From assembly GCA_949361645.1 (NCBI GenBank), contig OX442415.1, forward strand, positions 10,519,071-10,583,070: a stretch of DNA of 64,000 bases. Reading direction: 5' to 3'. The notes under the pieces are model-generated. The model was not told the DNA's origin. It made no database searches and saw only the letters and a program-made list of their open reading frames with translations. The position numbers were made by a program, and so were the translations under genes. How positions within the stretch are numbered: position 1 is the stretch's first letter; the number at the start of each line of letters is the position of its first letter. This stretch comes from Spongilla lacustris. Its lineage: Eukaryota; Porifera; Demospongiae; Spongillida; Spongillidae. Below are positions 48,430-60,700 of the stretch, in pieces.

Positions 48430-50090
48430 TTGACGGAAAGGAGACTTTTGAATTCGCTTATCATAAATAGCACGGATGTCCTGATCGGATGATGAGGTCA
48501 TAGACTATAAGATGTTTGCGTAGTAACCTTTCCCATTCTCGTACCCTTAATATGAAGCCTCCTACATGTATAGTATTATATGACCCCGGGTATGCATGGG
48601 TCATCGCGACATCCGCCCGCAGCAGAACGGTTAACGGGACGCAAGTTTTGTCAGTACATAGGCCCGTAGGCTGGTCGGGAGATAGGGGGGTTTGGGAAAC
48701 AATGTGGGTGGAACTAACTAGCCCCCATCGCAGCAGCTTTGCAAGTTGCAAATTTTGCTATGTCGAAGTCACAAAACATCGCATAATTGCGTAGAAACAT
48801 GCCAAAAACAGATAGTAAATATGACAAGAATTACTATATAGCTTACAGAGTCTAGCTACAGTACATTTATTTTACTTTCTACGTACAGAAAGTTTGGAAG
48901 CAAGCGTATCTGGCTTGCGAGTTAACGAGACTTAGTCTAACTTTCGTATCTACGATAGCTATTGATCAGGAAAGTTAACTCGAAAGCCAGGCCTACTTCG
49001 CAGGCGCTGATCCAGGAATTGTGGTAATAGGGGGTGGGTGCGGAAGTTTTTTTTACTGGCGGTAGATATCTTATGCATGAAAAAGTGTTTTCTTTAGGAC
49101 AGGTGATGCATGGATATAAATACGCTCAATAATCCACGCCCTAGATCTAGATTTGTGATCTTTGTTCGCTGATTTCTTTTTGCCTGCTTTCCGTCAAAGA
49201 TGTCGAAGTGCAAGTCTTTTTCAAGTTCAACTCGGAAAGTGAAATAATCAAAGGCCCTGATCACAGCGAGCCTTCAGTATCTGGCCTACCAGTTACTTGT
49301 GTATCCTACGAGTCCGAATCTATGGATGATGATGATACAGATTCTGATCTGGAAGCAGTATAGATCTCAATCAGCATCTAAATGTCGGGTGGAAAACCTC
49401 CTCTGAACTTCCTAACACTGATCATGCAGACATGAGGAGCAGTCAGAGGAATAGGATCCTGCTCAGGATGTTTGTACAAGGTGCAATATAACGGTCAAGA
49501 ACATTAAATGATAATGAAAGATATCAGTACTGATATCTGAGCAAGACAGGCTTGCAGATGCTGTTTTAATTAAATACTGTATGAATTAGTGTTGCTGGAG
49601 TATGGAAAAGGAAACAGGCTAAATTTCAGAGACGTTGGCTTCAAAATTATAAATGGCTCTAATATGAAGGATGTCTCAAAGAGGCTGGTGCCTGCCATGC
49701 ATTTTGTTTCTATCTCAAAGTGAAAAGAGTAGTTTAGGTGCTTTTATGTGCTCATCATTTACAAACCATAATAGGTCCAAGAAAAATATTCCAAGAAAGA
49801 TTCTCATTTATGATCAGTTGATTGTGCATATGAATTTAAGAAGATATAGCTAAATCCTACAGGAAGAATTGACAGCCACAGTATTGATAGCAATACAAAG
49901 AATTCTAGATTTAATTTTGAAGTTTTCCTTTAATTGGGATTTTTAGGAGTATTAATCATTCACACAAAAGCAGCATAGAAAGATGTGTAGTGAATCTGTT
50001 TTATATCACTACTGAGATCATGCAGTCATAACTGAGCATTTAAATTATCTCATGCAGTAAGATACAACTATATTGGTTATTAGTTTATTA
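48430..50090. other. No secure gene
   Basis: 48461-48794 has overlapping frames on both strands without family resemblance. A family-D-like terminus lies near 48990-49045. At about 49200-49363 a plus-strand frame reads DVEVQVFFKFNSESE...SESMDDDDTDSDLEAV then stop; it is acidic and could be a last exon of an unknown gene. Confidence 0.35.
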
Positions 50091-50096
50091 TTTTTC

Positions 50097-50134
50097 GGGG
50101 GGGGGGGGTGTGGCTAGCCACCATATCCATCCCC

Positions 50135-50166
<32 letters not shown>
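50097..50166. repeat. Poly-G followed by poly-C, hairpin-capable
   Basis: A G run of about 12 and a C run of about 28 are separated by about 30 bp that includes 'gtggctagccac', itself a 12 bp palindrome. Confidence 0.85.
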
Positions 50167-51160
50167 TTGATCAGCCCCCTGCTTTGTATTCGAACAGCAC
50201 AACGCCATTGTAAATTAATCTGGCGGCCGTTGTGTCTGGCTCAAGCCGGACCTATACTTTGTAAAGTGTCATTAATGCATATGCATACACGAACAAAAAA
50301 ACATCCCAATCTGCTTTTTTGCTATTCAGAATGACGACTGTTCTTGATCTAGAGTGCCTCATTGAAGAACATATCAATAAGTCAGCATCAGTGGTGCCCT
50401 TACTGCTCTTGCAATAATAAATGGATTAGTGTTGTACATAAACTACAAATTACTGAATTAATGTCAACCCAGCCAAGGTAGTTGACAATGGAGAATCACC
50501 CTTTCTAGAGCTTGGGATAATATTGTTTTATGTGTAAATCTTCCATTTAGACTTCCATTTGATATAGTCCCCATAGTACATGCACATATCTATCCTTTTC
50601 TCTTTCAGCTAATACTCATGAGAGCAGACAACCAAACATTTCCTGTCCCATGTCAACTACATTGTGTAAGCTTAGATAAGACTGCAATTAGGCTGAAGTA
50701 AGGCAGTTAAAATGATCGCTGGTTGCATTGATATATTCTTATTTATTTCACAGACAATGGTCTTGAAACAATATGTGCCCACAATATTATAGCATGCACT
50801 TGAATAGTTAATACGTTAACTTGGTTCTGGACGGTACTGTAAGTACCTGTTATACCGGTATACATATACATGTATATTCAACTGTGCTGAACTTTTAATT
50901 TAATGAATTTGAACAAATGCAAATTAAGGACTTCCAGAAAGTGTTGTGGATCTGTTTTTATCTTTAGTAACACTTCCTCCAGCCCTACATTGCTGTATGT
51001 GCAAATGGATTGAGGTACAACATGTAGCGTGTTGGCAGAATGATGTGGTATCATGCATGTACATGTACATGTGTTGTAGCAAACATGGCTACATGAGATG
51101 TTGTACTTAATTTTAATTTGTTTGTTATACATGTGAGGTGTCTGGTCCTCCTTTTTTGTT
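50167..51160. other. No gene seen
   Basis: No upstream P450 exons could be found here for the gene relic that starts at 51163. Confidence 0.45.
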
Positions 51161-51162
51161 AG

Positions 51163-53930
51163 TTCATTAAAGGAGCTTCTTCCAATCTTCAATGAATGTG
51201 CAAATACCTTCCTGGATGAACTGAGGCCCCTTGCTGATGGAAAGAGAGAGGTGGACATGATGGGGGCATTTTATGAGTTTGCTTTGAATGTCATCAGCAA
51301 GGTTGGTGCGTGTTATGACTTGCTGTTATGGATGCACACAGCTCAACACAGAAAGAGGGGGGGGGGGGGGGGGGTGTTTGAGTATGTCTTATCTCTTAAA
51401 CTGCTCATCATGTAATCATAAAAAGTGTAATTCACTTTATTGTCTTAGCAATCTGTTTGCACAAGCGGCATAATTCAATGACTTCATTTTTTGTTAACGA
51501 CAAAGATATCTGAGTGAGTCTGTTGCTAACATAGTCACTTTTTGACAGTTCTGAGCAATATGATAAAAATGGTAGCAATTTTTCATACTTTCTTATTGGT
51601 TAGTATAGAAAACAGCATAGGAAGCGTATTTTCAAGGACAATTCTTTATACAGTGGTGTAATTTTATAACCTTTTCATCCAAAAATACATGACGCTGCCA
51701 TCTCAAGAAGTCAATTCAAGTGCTCAATATTACTCGTACCGACATGTAAAAAAAAGTGATGTAATGTCTAAATTGAACATGAAACTAACTTTCTGACTGC
51801 ATGTTTTATACAGCTGTTACCTTATATTTATAAGGTTGTACATGCATGCATGTGTTCAAGCTTCTTCAAACTACAATTTAATATCCTTTATAAGGTTGGC
51901 TTCTCATCTGACTTTAACCAAATCTGGAGCAGCAAGACCACTGGAGTCAGAGATGTAGCACATTCTCGCCTAATCCATGTCAGTTCATGCTGTATGAAAG
52001 GGATGCACAAATCAATATTTAATCCATTACCTCCATTTCTTTATCAAGTGAGATTTTCCAAATATATCAGTATTATACGATTTGGTGTCACTGTGCATAT
52101 AAACAATGCAGCTGTTGCATCCACACATGAGGTTGCTATGTATCATGAGTCAGTTGCTGCTATGAGGAAGATTGGCCTGGACTGTATTGAGAAGAAGATC
52201 AAGGCTGTGTCCGGTGGGGAGGAGGTGCCCAATGACATACTCACACAAATGCTTCAAGGCTGCAGTGGGTGTGACTAATAATCACGTGCCAGCTAGTCCA
52301 TAACAGTATATCTGCTCTGTCTATCCACAGTTTTCAACAGTAATATAGACGTTGAGACTTTAGTGGATGACTTCATTGTATTTTATGTAGGAGGTACATG
52401 TCGTCGTGATGTCGATGTATACAAGTATAACTGTACATGTACATGGTGTACTGGTACTCTGATCATGTACACGTATGTATGTGATCCAACCATCAGGTCA
52501 GCAAACACACTTTCATTTGCAATAGTTTGTATTCACCAACATCCTGAAGTATGTGATAGGTATGTACAGTATGATGTGTTTTGGTGCACACTGATGCACA
52601 TGAGTTCATGCAGCATGTGAATGAGATTGGTGGTGTTATCTTAATGCTATGCATGTGGCTTACATTGATGGCATCTGCATGCTTGACAATACATTTTTAT
52701 ACTTGCAATCTTTTAAGTAAGTTGCATTTCCGTTTAAATACATGTAGGGTTTTATAATTTCAATTAAAAACGAAGTTTTTTTGATGCAATGCTATAATTG
52801 ATATGATGATGCAAACTCTGATATCATGCATAGATTTGATAGCTGTGGCTAATGGTTATACATGTACATGTATACATGTCAATATACAGGCCATTGTTGT
52901 TTGAATTTGGACACTTGTTGGACTGTTTGCATAAATAGTGTATATTGTAACAATCTATGTGTTTCAAAGCATGTTTCGATTCAGTAAGAACATGTTCATG
53001 GTTGAAACACAACACTCATACGAAGTGGTCAGGTTTAGACACCGCAAAATCTCAAAACGTACTCAAATCAATTTTCTCATCATCAATTACATGTACATTT
53101 GGCTGAGAATAGTAACTATGAACTTAGTTCTGTGCACCATAATGTGCGATGGTAAGGTGTGCATACAGCTGTATTAATCTCAAGAGTCACTCTGTTTTCT
53201 GGCACCCCAATTATATCCACAGACTTCTCTGTGAGATAGAAGATGTTCTGGGTGACAGGAAGGAAGTTACAGGAGAGGATTTGGACAAGCTGAAGTACAC
53301 AGAACAGGTACATGTTTTGTATGCCACCTAATCCTTAAATTCACTGTGACAACATACATGTACATCAAGGTTATCCAAGATGTATTAAGGATGTACCCTC
53401 CAATACATAGTGTTACAAAGGAGTCTCCAAAAGGAGGTATTACATTGCGTGGCTTCCATATTCCTGATGGTACAACTATGCTGATCAGTTATTGATAGAG
53501 CAAATTAACATATGATGGTATGCGTTTTTATTAGAAGTTCATTCCAGTTTAATCAAGCAGTGATCTGCAAAAGCCCAGACTATTTCAACGATCCCAAATC
53601 ATTTGACCCATCTCGATTTGATGAGAACAAGGAACGGTAAATCACACGAGTACAAAAATTGCAGCTGCTTATGTTATTTGTCTCCAGACCTGCAGGTTCA
53701 AATGTCTATTTTCCATTTAGCGTGGGTCATCACTCTTGTATTGGACGTACTTTGCCTTGGTGATTTGGGAGTCTATATTATGACATATATAATGTTGTGT
53801 GTCTTCATTACCAACAGATTAAAGCCTGAAGATTCTCCTCACACGTCTTCTTCAGACATTCAAAATAACCCCGGATCCCTCGTACAAAGTGGTGGTGGAA
53901 CTTGCAGACTCCAAGAAGTTGTTAAATGAA
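51163..53930 (+). pseudogene. CYP46-like cytochrome P450, copy C (plus strand), degenerate
   Basis: Plus-strand exons: 51163-51301 (NECANTFLDELRPLADGK), 51895-52047, 52112-52264, 52331-52393 (VDDFIVFYVGG), 52497-52559 (SANTLSFAIVCIHQHPEV), 53223-53307, about 53370-53491 (QDVLRMYPP), 53548-53636 (DPSRFDENKER), 53688-53759 (heme loop FPFSVGHHSCIGRTL) and about 53817-53930. It has the same order and mostly the same intron positions as copies A/B, with one extra intron after the I helix. Damage: 52112-52264 has 2 extra bases relative to 151 and shifts frame. The I-helix G.ETT residues are deleted. ExxR reads DVLR. The last exon shifts frame after IKA. Exons 1-5 are not found. It is an older, more diverged paralogue than A/B and clearly non-functional as read. 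Confidence 0.8.
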
Positions 53931-54745
53931 ATGATGACACAACATACACTCGTACAAGACTTGAGCTTGTGTTTAGTGACCCGAACTCCTCGCCCTCCTC
54001 ACCAACCTCAATGTCCACCCAGCTTTTTGAAGAACACCTTACCATGCACACCCTGGCTAGTTGTCCTTGTGACATTTATGTCATTTGTGACATTTATGAC
54101 ACACTCATGAATTACCTGTTATCACAGTCACTAGCTACATTGTGTATAGCCACAAGATTATCCTTTCCACAATGTAAACCAATTCCCTGATGACTTAAAG
54201 TTCATTTTTATCCATTATACATTCTGAACTCCCACTAATCTGACTGCCCTGATCAAGTTGCCCCAATCTTGTAAGAATGTTTGTCTGATGCATGAAAATT
54301 GCAGTGCTTGTTCACATCAATGTAAAATTTTCTCAGAGTGTACATAAAGTATCTTTGCACACTCTCACTCACTAACCCACATAACATTATTTCATGCAAA
54401 GCGAAAAGTTTTAAATATGATTATGTGACACTAAAAGGGTTCATAGCTGAAGTCAGCTCATGTATAGCTCAGATGAATTATGTACACTGGAAGTTATAAT
54501 GAATTCATTACATGACCACAAAATCTCATATGCATTTAGGGATGCCACTGTACAGCCTACTATTATTGGACTCACAACAGACGTTTGATGATTATTGTCG
54601 TTCTACAAGTACATGGACATGTATATGACTACAGCATTCAACATTCTAATCTAAAATAAGTTTTAATGCACAGTAGTTACATACAGTAATATATTACATA
54701 TTTTATTATATTGATTCATACATCATGTAATTCAGAGAATGAAAA

Positions 54746-54751
54746 TTTATT
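54746..54751 (-). terminator. Polyadenylation signal overlapping the stop codon
   Basis: AATAAA overlaps the TAA stop of the receptor kinase (CAATAAATTT). If used, the 3' UTR would be only about 10-30 nt, not unusual in compact invertebrate genes. Other signals further downstream cannot be excluded. Confidence 0.4.
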
Positions 54752-57700
54752 GCTGTGAGTTAAATGCACTGCTTTTTCGTTTCATATTCTTCCATTTCTT
54801 ATAGTGTTGGTGGTGGGAAAATGAGTCTGTAAGTTCTGATATTCCCTTGCCGTTAAGTGCCTTGCCACAAAGAAGTTCAATCACAGCTTTTGAATGCTAT
54901 GTACATATGAATATTTATTTTTTTAAATCATATATCATATATATATAATTATTATAAATATATATTATATCTATACCTGATCCTTATTTACATCACAGAA
55001 CAGCTTCATCATAGGCTGTGAAAAATCAGTCATGTTGAAAAATTGTACTTCAAGTTGATACATGTACATAGCCTGAAAAATATTCAACTTACATTCTTCA
55101 GTCATGTTGAATTGAATTGCATGGTTTGTTTTGTTGCACAAAAGTTCATACTACATGTAATTTCAACTGCCTTTATGATTTGTTTTCACCATACCTCAAC
55201 ATTCTGTCCTTTCAAAATGTTTGTAATAGTTTCACTAGTGCATGTAAGCTGGGTGAATTCAAACGTATTAGTGGCAATATCTAAATGTCTTAGGCCAACT
55301 TACATCATGTGAATCGGCCGGTAGATTTCCATTTTTTTCAAAATATACCAGCTGCAGAAGGATATATCCTAGACTCAAAATGTCATGCTTGGGAGCTATT
55401 TCTAACTCAGTGCCACTTAGATCTTCACAAAACATTGCAAGTGCATCAGTGTACATGTACATTAGTGTGACTCTGTAACGTACCATTCTTTATTACTGCT
55501 TTCGTGAATCCTCCAATTTTAAACTCACACTCTGCACTATTTTTCTGAAGTGTCACAAAGATGTTCTTAAGGCTAAGATCACAATGATAGACACCATGCC
55601 TATGAATGCTAACTAAAGCCGTCAAAAGCTGCAAAAAATAAAAGCTTATGCACTTTATGCTATAGCTGCAATCTTCAATGTACCTTGTCAAAAATTATGC
55701 GAACATCAGCACTTTGCCAATTTTTTGCAAGCCACATCTTTAGGTTACCACCATCAGAATAGTCCATCACTATGTATTGAAACTCATCTGCCTGTATACT
55801 GGGTGCATGGAATGAAGAATTCAGGTTCAGAACTCACTAGTGGCATACCCATCGCAGCCACCACAGGCATCATACCTTCCATCAAATTTCGTCCAAGGAA
55901 ACCGATCCATCAAATTTGGAGGAGTCTTTTCAGACCACGTTATTGTGTATCGAACAATACCAGTTTTCACTCCTTTTACACGTAATAGACTTAGAGCTTT
56001 AATTTCATCTTTAAAAGCACTGTTAAAGTGATTTATAATTTTTGACCATATATATTTTTATCATAAGACTTACACTTTGGGGGTTATTTTTATGGCATAA
56101 TCAGCTTTATCACCAAAGTTTTCTTTTATATTAGCTTTGATCACCACTGCTGAATCTCCAACACCAATAAGACTGAAATTCAAATATTCCTTTTCCAGTC
56201 TCGTATCTGTAAAATGTGTGTGTTATATGTAAGTATGGTCATTTATATACATGTACTGATAACTATTGGCCTGTGGAGATCACCCAGAACGCAATTAAGG
56301 CCAATACCATAACTAAGATAAAAATATTGCATACCCTTATACAATGTACATGTGGCAATAGTGACAATTGCCATAAGTATAAATAGCAAACAGATTGCCA
56401 CATTCATGCTATACCTGGTTCTTTTGTTGCAGCAGCATCAATCTGTAAGTACAGAAAAACATACTGCCATTAATTATCATTGTTAATACACCCACATGGA
56501 AATACATGTAATCATGATAGTGGTGATATGCATGGGTACACGTATTATGTCATAATAGTTCTTATATTGATTCCAAATGCCATAATCAATTACACACAAT
56601 CTTCAACTTCATCAACTTACCTCTTCCATATGCGGTTTGTCACTGATCTCATCATCTGTTGGAATAAATAAATGCATTAGAACATGTAACTAATAAGTTC
56701 ATAGCTACTCAGTAGTCTTTGTTATAAAAACTTCTCCAAAGAATACACAATATTGATGAGTCAGAATTGAATAAAACATCTTATGACAAATGGGGTACTA
56801 AGGCACAAATCTATCACATCCCAAGCACTCATTTTTGTCTCATTTTTAATTTTTTGATCAATCATTTGTTACAACCTTGAATACTTGCAGATTTTTATTT
56901 ACATGTAGCTTTAAATCTTCCATTCTGGGTTATAAAACTATACAGGCTTGGAAATGGACAAAGCACATCATGTACACAACTACTACATACATTGTGTATG
57001 TACACGATTGGGTTATATACTAGTACTTAAAAAGCAGCTATTATGCACCAAAATACTGTAGGCCTGCTCCTAATACGTCAGTGCTGTGTAAGATATTTCA
57101 CTTCAACATTTAGCCCAACCTTGTCAAAATTGAAACCAGAGCCCAGATTTAGTCTTAGTGTTTTGATCTGATACACATTTTCTATGAATAAAGCATTACT
57201 GTACCCACACAGGGAGGTTAAAATTAAAATACATGTACATGCAACTGTACTAACTATTTTGGCTTTGACTTTGGACACAGTGCATCAAGTTACATGTAGC
57301 TGAGCATGGCCCAATTTATTGCTTCCTTGCCTACACTGCCAAAGTTGCTAATCCATCTGTGTTGCCTAACTCACTGAGAAACAATAATTAGGCTGAGGGT
57401 GATATGAGCTATGAAATGAAGTATAGCTAGCTTTTGTGCTGCTATTTAATCACTAAGAATCGTACTTTGGTTGAGGCCTTGTAATTGAGGTTGCCTAATT
57501 AAACTAATTTGGTTAGGATTTGGCGTGATCTGAAAAGCATTTAAATAAAATAAAGGTTGAAAATTATATGACACTTGATAACATAAATCTTATAACTTTG
57601 ATTACTGTTTATGACCGTTAGTATTAGTGTTACGTTGTAATCAAGGTGTACATGTATGATTGTGTTTAGAGCATAGATACAATAGTTACTTACCAATTAA

Positions 57701-60700
57701 AAATAATATCATATGCAGATGTATGTTCTAAATATCATTACTGATTTACATTGTAAACTTGATAGTACAACAGGTTCATTGGATCTATCAGAATCAGTCC
57801 TCTGCAATCAAAAGACGCTTGCATATGATAAACATGGCAATTAATTTTATGCCGACATTTATCACCTTACCTGTTCCTCCACCTGATGCTTTGATTTAAC
57901 TAGAATGAGAATGAGAGAGTTATTTTCGTATTCCTATCAACAGTAAAAGAAACTTCTTTGGCACAAGTTTGGGAGGAGGGAACCATCATCTCTGCTGTGT
58001 ATATCAGTCACACATAATTAACATTCCATGCTTTCACATGGACAATCCATACATGTATGCATCATAAACACAATTAGCTTATTGAATGCATACATGTACA
58101 TGTATGTGGATAGAGTGCACTGGGCAGTCTTAGAAAGCTCCAACAACGGAGATAAAGCACCCTTGTACACTCAAAAATAGTTCCCCCTCCTCCTCCTTGT
58201 TTCACTTCTGGAAAGTACAGTTTGAGGTTTGTTGCATTATAATTATGCAAGGGCACTAGAGTCTTAGTGCCCAATGTGCAAGATTCAAGTATGTTGGTTA
58301 AAAATTTCAGCCTTATAAACTAGAGGTGCTGCTTCAAAAGTTAGGTACACCTCATTCAATAGGATGCATGGACAACTCTGACATTTTAACCTTTATTACC
58401 TACATGCATATGCCAATAGTGAACACTAACTTTTAGACAAAATATACAGTTGTTTTGTTTACTGTTGATTGGATTGATCTTTGTCACATGAAGATACATC
58501 CTTTTTAAAAGTATAGTGTTTAACACCATCCAGAGCCAAGTGATAAGCATAATTATTAGTGCATGCTTTGTTTGTTGTTTTTTAGCTGTATCCATACCAA
58601 TTGTTTCTATTAAACATGCAGATGACTCACAGGAAACGATTATTGACCACAATATACATGTAGCAATCCATGTGGTCAAGACATAATTTATACGAAGAAG
58701 AAATGCACCGATGTATACATAACACCATTTATGAGGGAATCATGTAAATGGTGTCAAACAGAAATACCTTGTTTCTGTTTTGAAATGCAAATTATTATGC
58801 CAATGATGATGGTAATAAAAACAACGCCTCCAATAACACCTCCAATAACACCTCCAATAACACCTCCAATAACACCTCCAATAATCTCTCCAGTGTCTGC
58901 AGAAGGTGATCACATGTACATGAACACAAACATACAAATTATCAATTTTCTGACTTAAAAAGTTACATCAATCCTATAATCAATTACAGGTAGTTGATAA
59001 TGTATTATCACATTGGTTGTTGTGAACACTAAAATCATGCATGTCTGTGTAATAAACTTGAATCTGCAGTACAATATCAAGTATTGAGAGAATTATAATA
59101 CACTTATTAGCTACATATATCTACTGTGGTTAGCTTAGTAAAAATTCTACCACAAAAGAAGCTACCAAAAGAAACAAACATACCACTGAACATCATTGTG
59201 GAAGGAGAAGTGACAGTGCCTGGTAGAATACAACTTCCTTGAAAAGAAAAGAATGTTTTTAATCATGTGAACATTGGATACATGCATGAATTTTAACATT
59301 CAGATGTATTATAAATTGCTAAAGCGATATTTGCACAAGTTGCGCATTTTGTTGAAATTTGCTACTAGATTCTTAACAATGCTTGAGATTTGTTACGTAA
59401 CATTTTATTTTTCAATTGGAACATTTTATAAATGTACATAATTATACATTTAGAACCACTGTCTCAAGACCATTCTTACACATGTAAGCTTACATTAAGC
59501 AAAAGTCCTAAGTGAGACCATTTTAATGTGTAGCGGTCTGAGGTTAACCCTGTTACCCACACCACCTCAAAGGTGACCCCAAGCTCGGACGAATAAGATT
59601 GCAGTTCCTAACAAAATGACATTATTATCACCAAAAATAAATTTAGTAACGTAGTTCAGAGCTATTTAGGTACTTGTATAACACCGTATATTTTCAAAAT
59701 GGGTAACACCAAAATAACTTTTCTAAAAAATCAACAACAATGTTTCCTGACAAATAGCACAGCTGGTTACTTATCGTTTCAACATGGTTACAATTCTGAG
59801 ACCACCAAAAACCTCAAGGGCCGGGTAACCTCATTCTGGACCACAAGACATTAAAAGTGTTCATGTACATATATGTTTTTACACATACATGTACAGTACA
59901 GTTTATTTGCATGTATTTTCTGCATATACTTCATTATTAGCTTTCATTGTTGGGGCTAATAAATTATTCCCAAATGCAAATATAACATGCCATGAACTCA
60001 TTATTACCAAAGAACAGAAACATAAACTATATATATACATATCAAGAGTATTGTGCTAGAAAAATGCAAAAAATATTAATTGGAATGAATGCAATAAATA
60101 ATGTAATGTAGCAGCTGTTTATTCCATTGAGGAGGAAATTAATATGCTAAGGTGCCCACTGCTTCTAACTATAGTCTTCCTGCAATACATGTAATCACTT
60201 ACCTCCAGAAAAGGTCGATGAAATATTTTTCAAACCAGAAGTGGTTCCACACACCGCAGTAACTGTTGCCTGATATTGGTCACATGGTTGAGGAATGGCT
60301 ATGTCCAACTGAGGCACTGTGACTGTCACATTGTACAACAGAGCACCACTTCCATTCCTGACCTCCACTATGTAAGTGTATTTAAGCTGAGCATCAGCAA
60401 GTGAAGTCCAGGTTAATCTTATGGAGGTGGCATTAAATGGAATAGCAACTAAGTTTGCTGCTGCAGAAGGAGCTAGAGGACCTGGTGGAGATAATCAAAT
60501 TGAATGGTATATTTACAAACACCAGCAAATAAGTGGCTAAACGCACAATGTGAAAGTAATTGTAGCTAAACATGTACTTGTAGCTGGTAACTACATGCAT
60601 GTATACAAACTCAATGCAATGCTAATTGCCATGGTATGTAACCCATGTTTACAAAGAGTATCTACATGCACTAGGGTTAACACTGATCAATGAACGAGGG

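Noticed and set aside
55792..55876. Alternative donor at 55875 and acceptor at 55792 for the receptor kinase
   Set aside because: These sites join out of phase and give a stop. Donor 55837 and acceptor 55788 keep the frame and read through to the hinge strand.
58740..58937. Minus-strand frame reading WRCYWRCYWRCY
   Set aside because: It is the wrong frame of the 12 bp minisatellite; the spliced frame gives IGGV repeats in a membrane helix.
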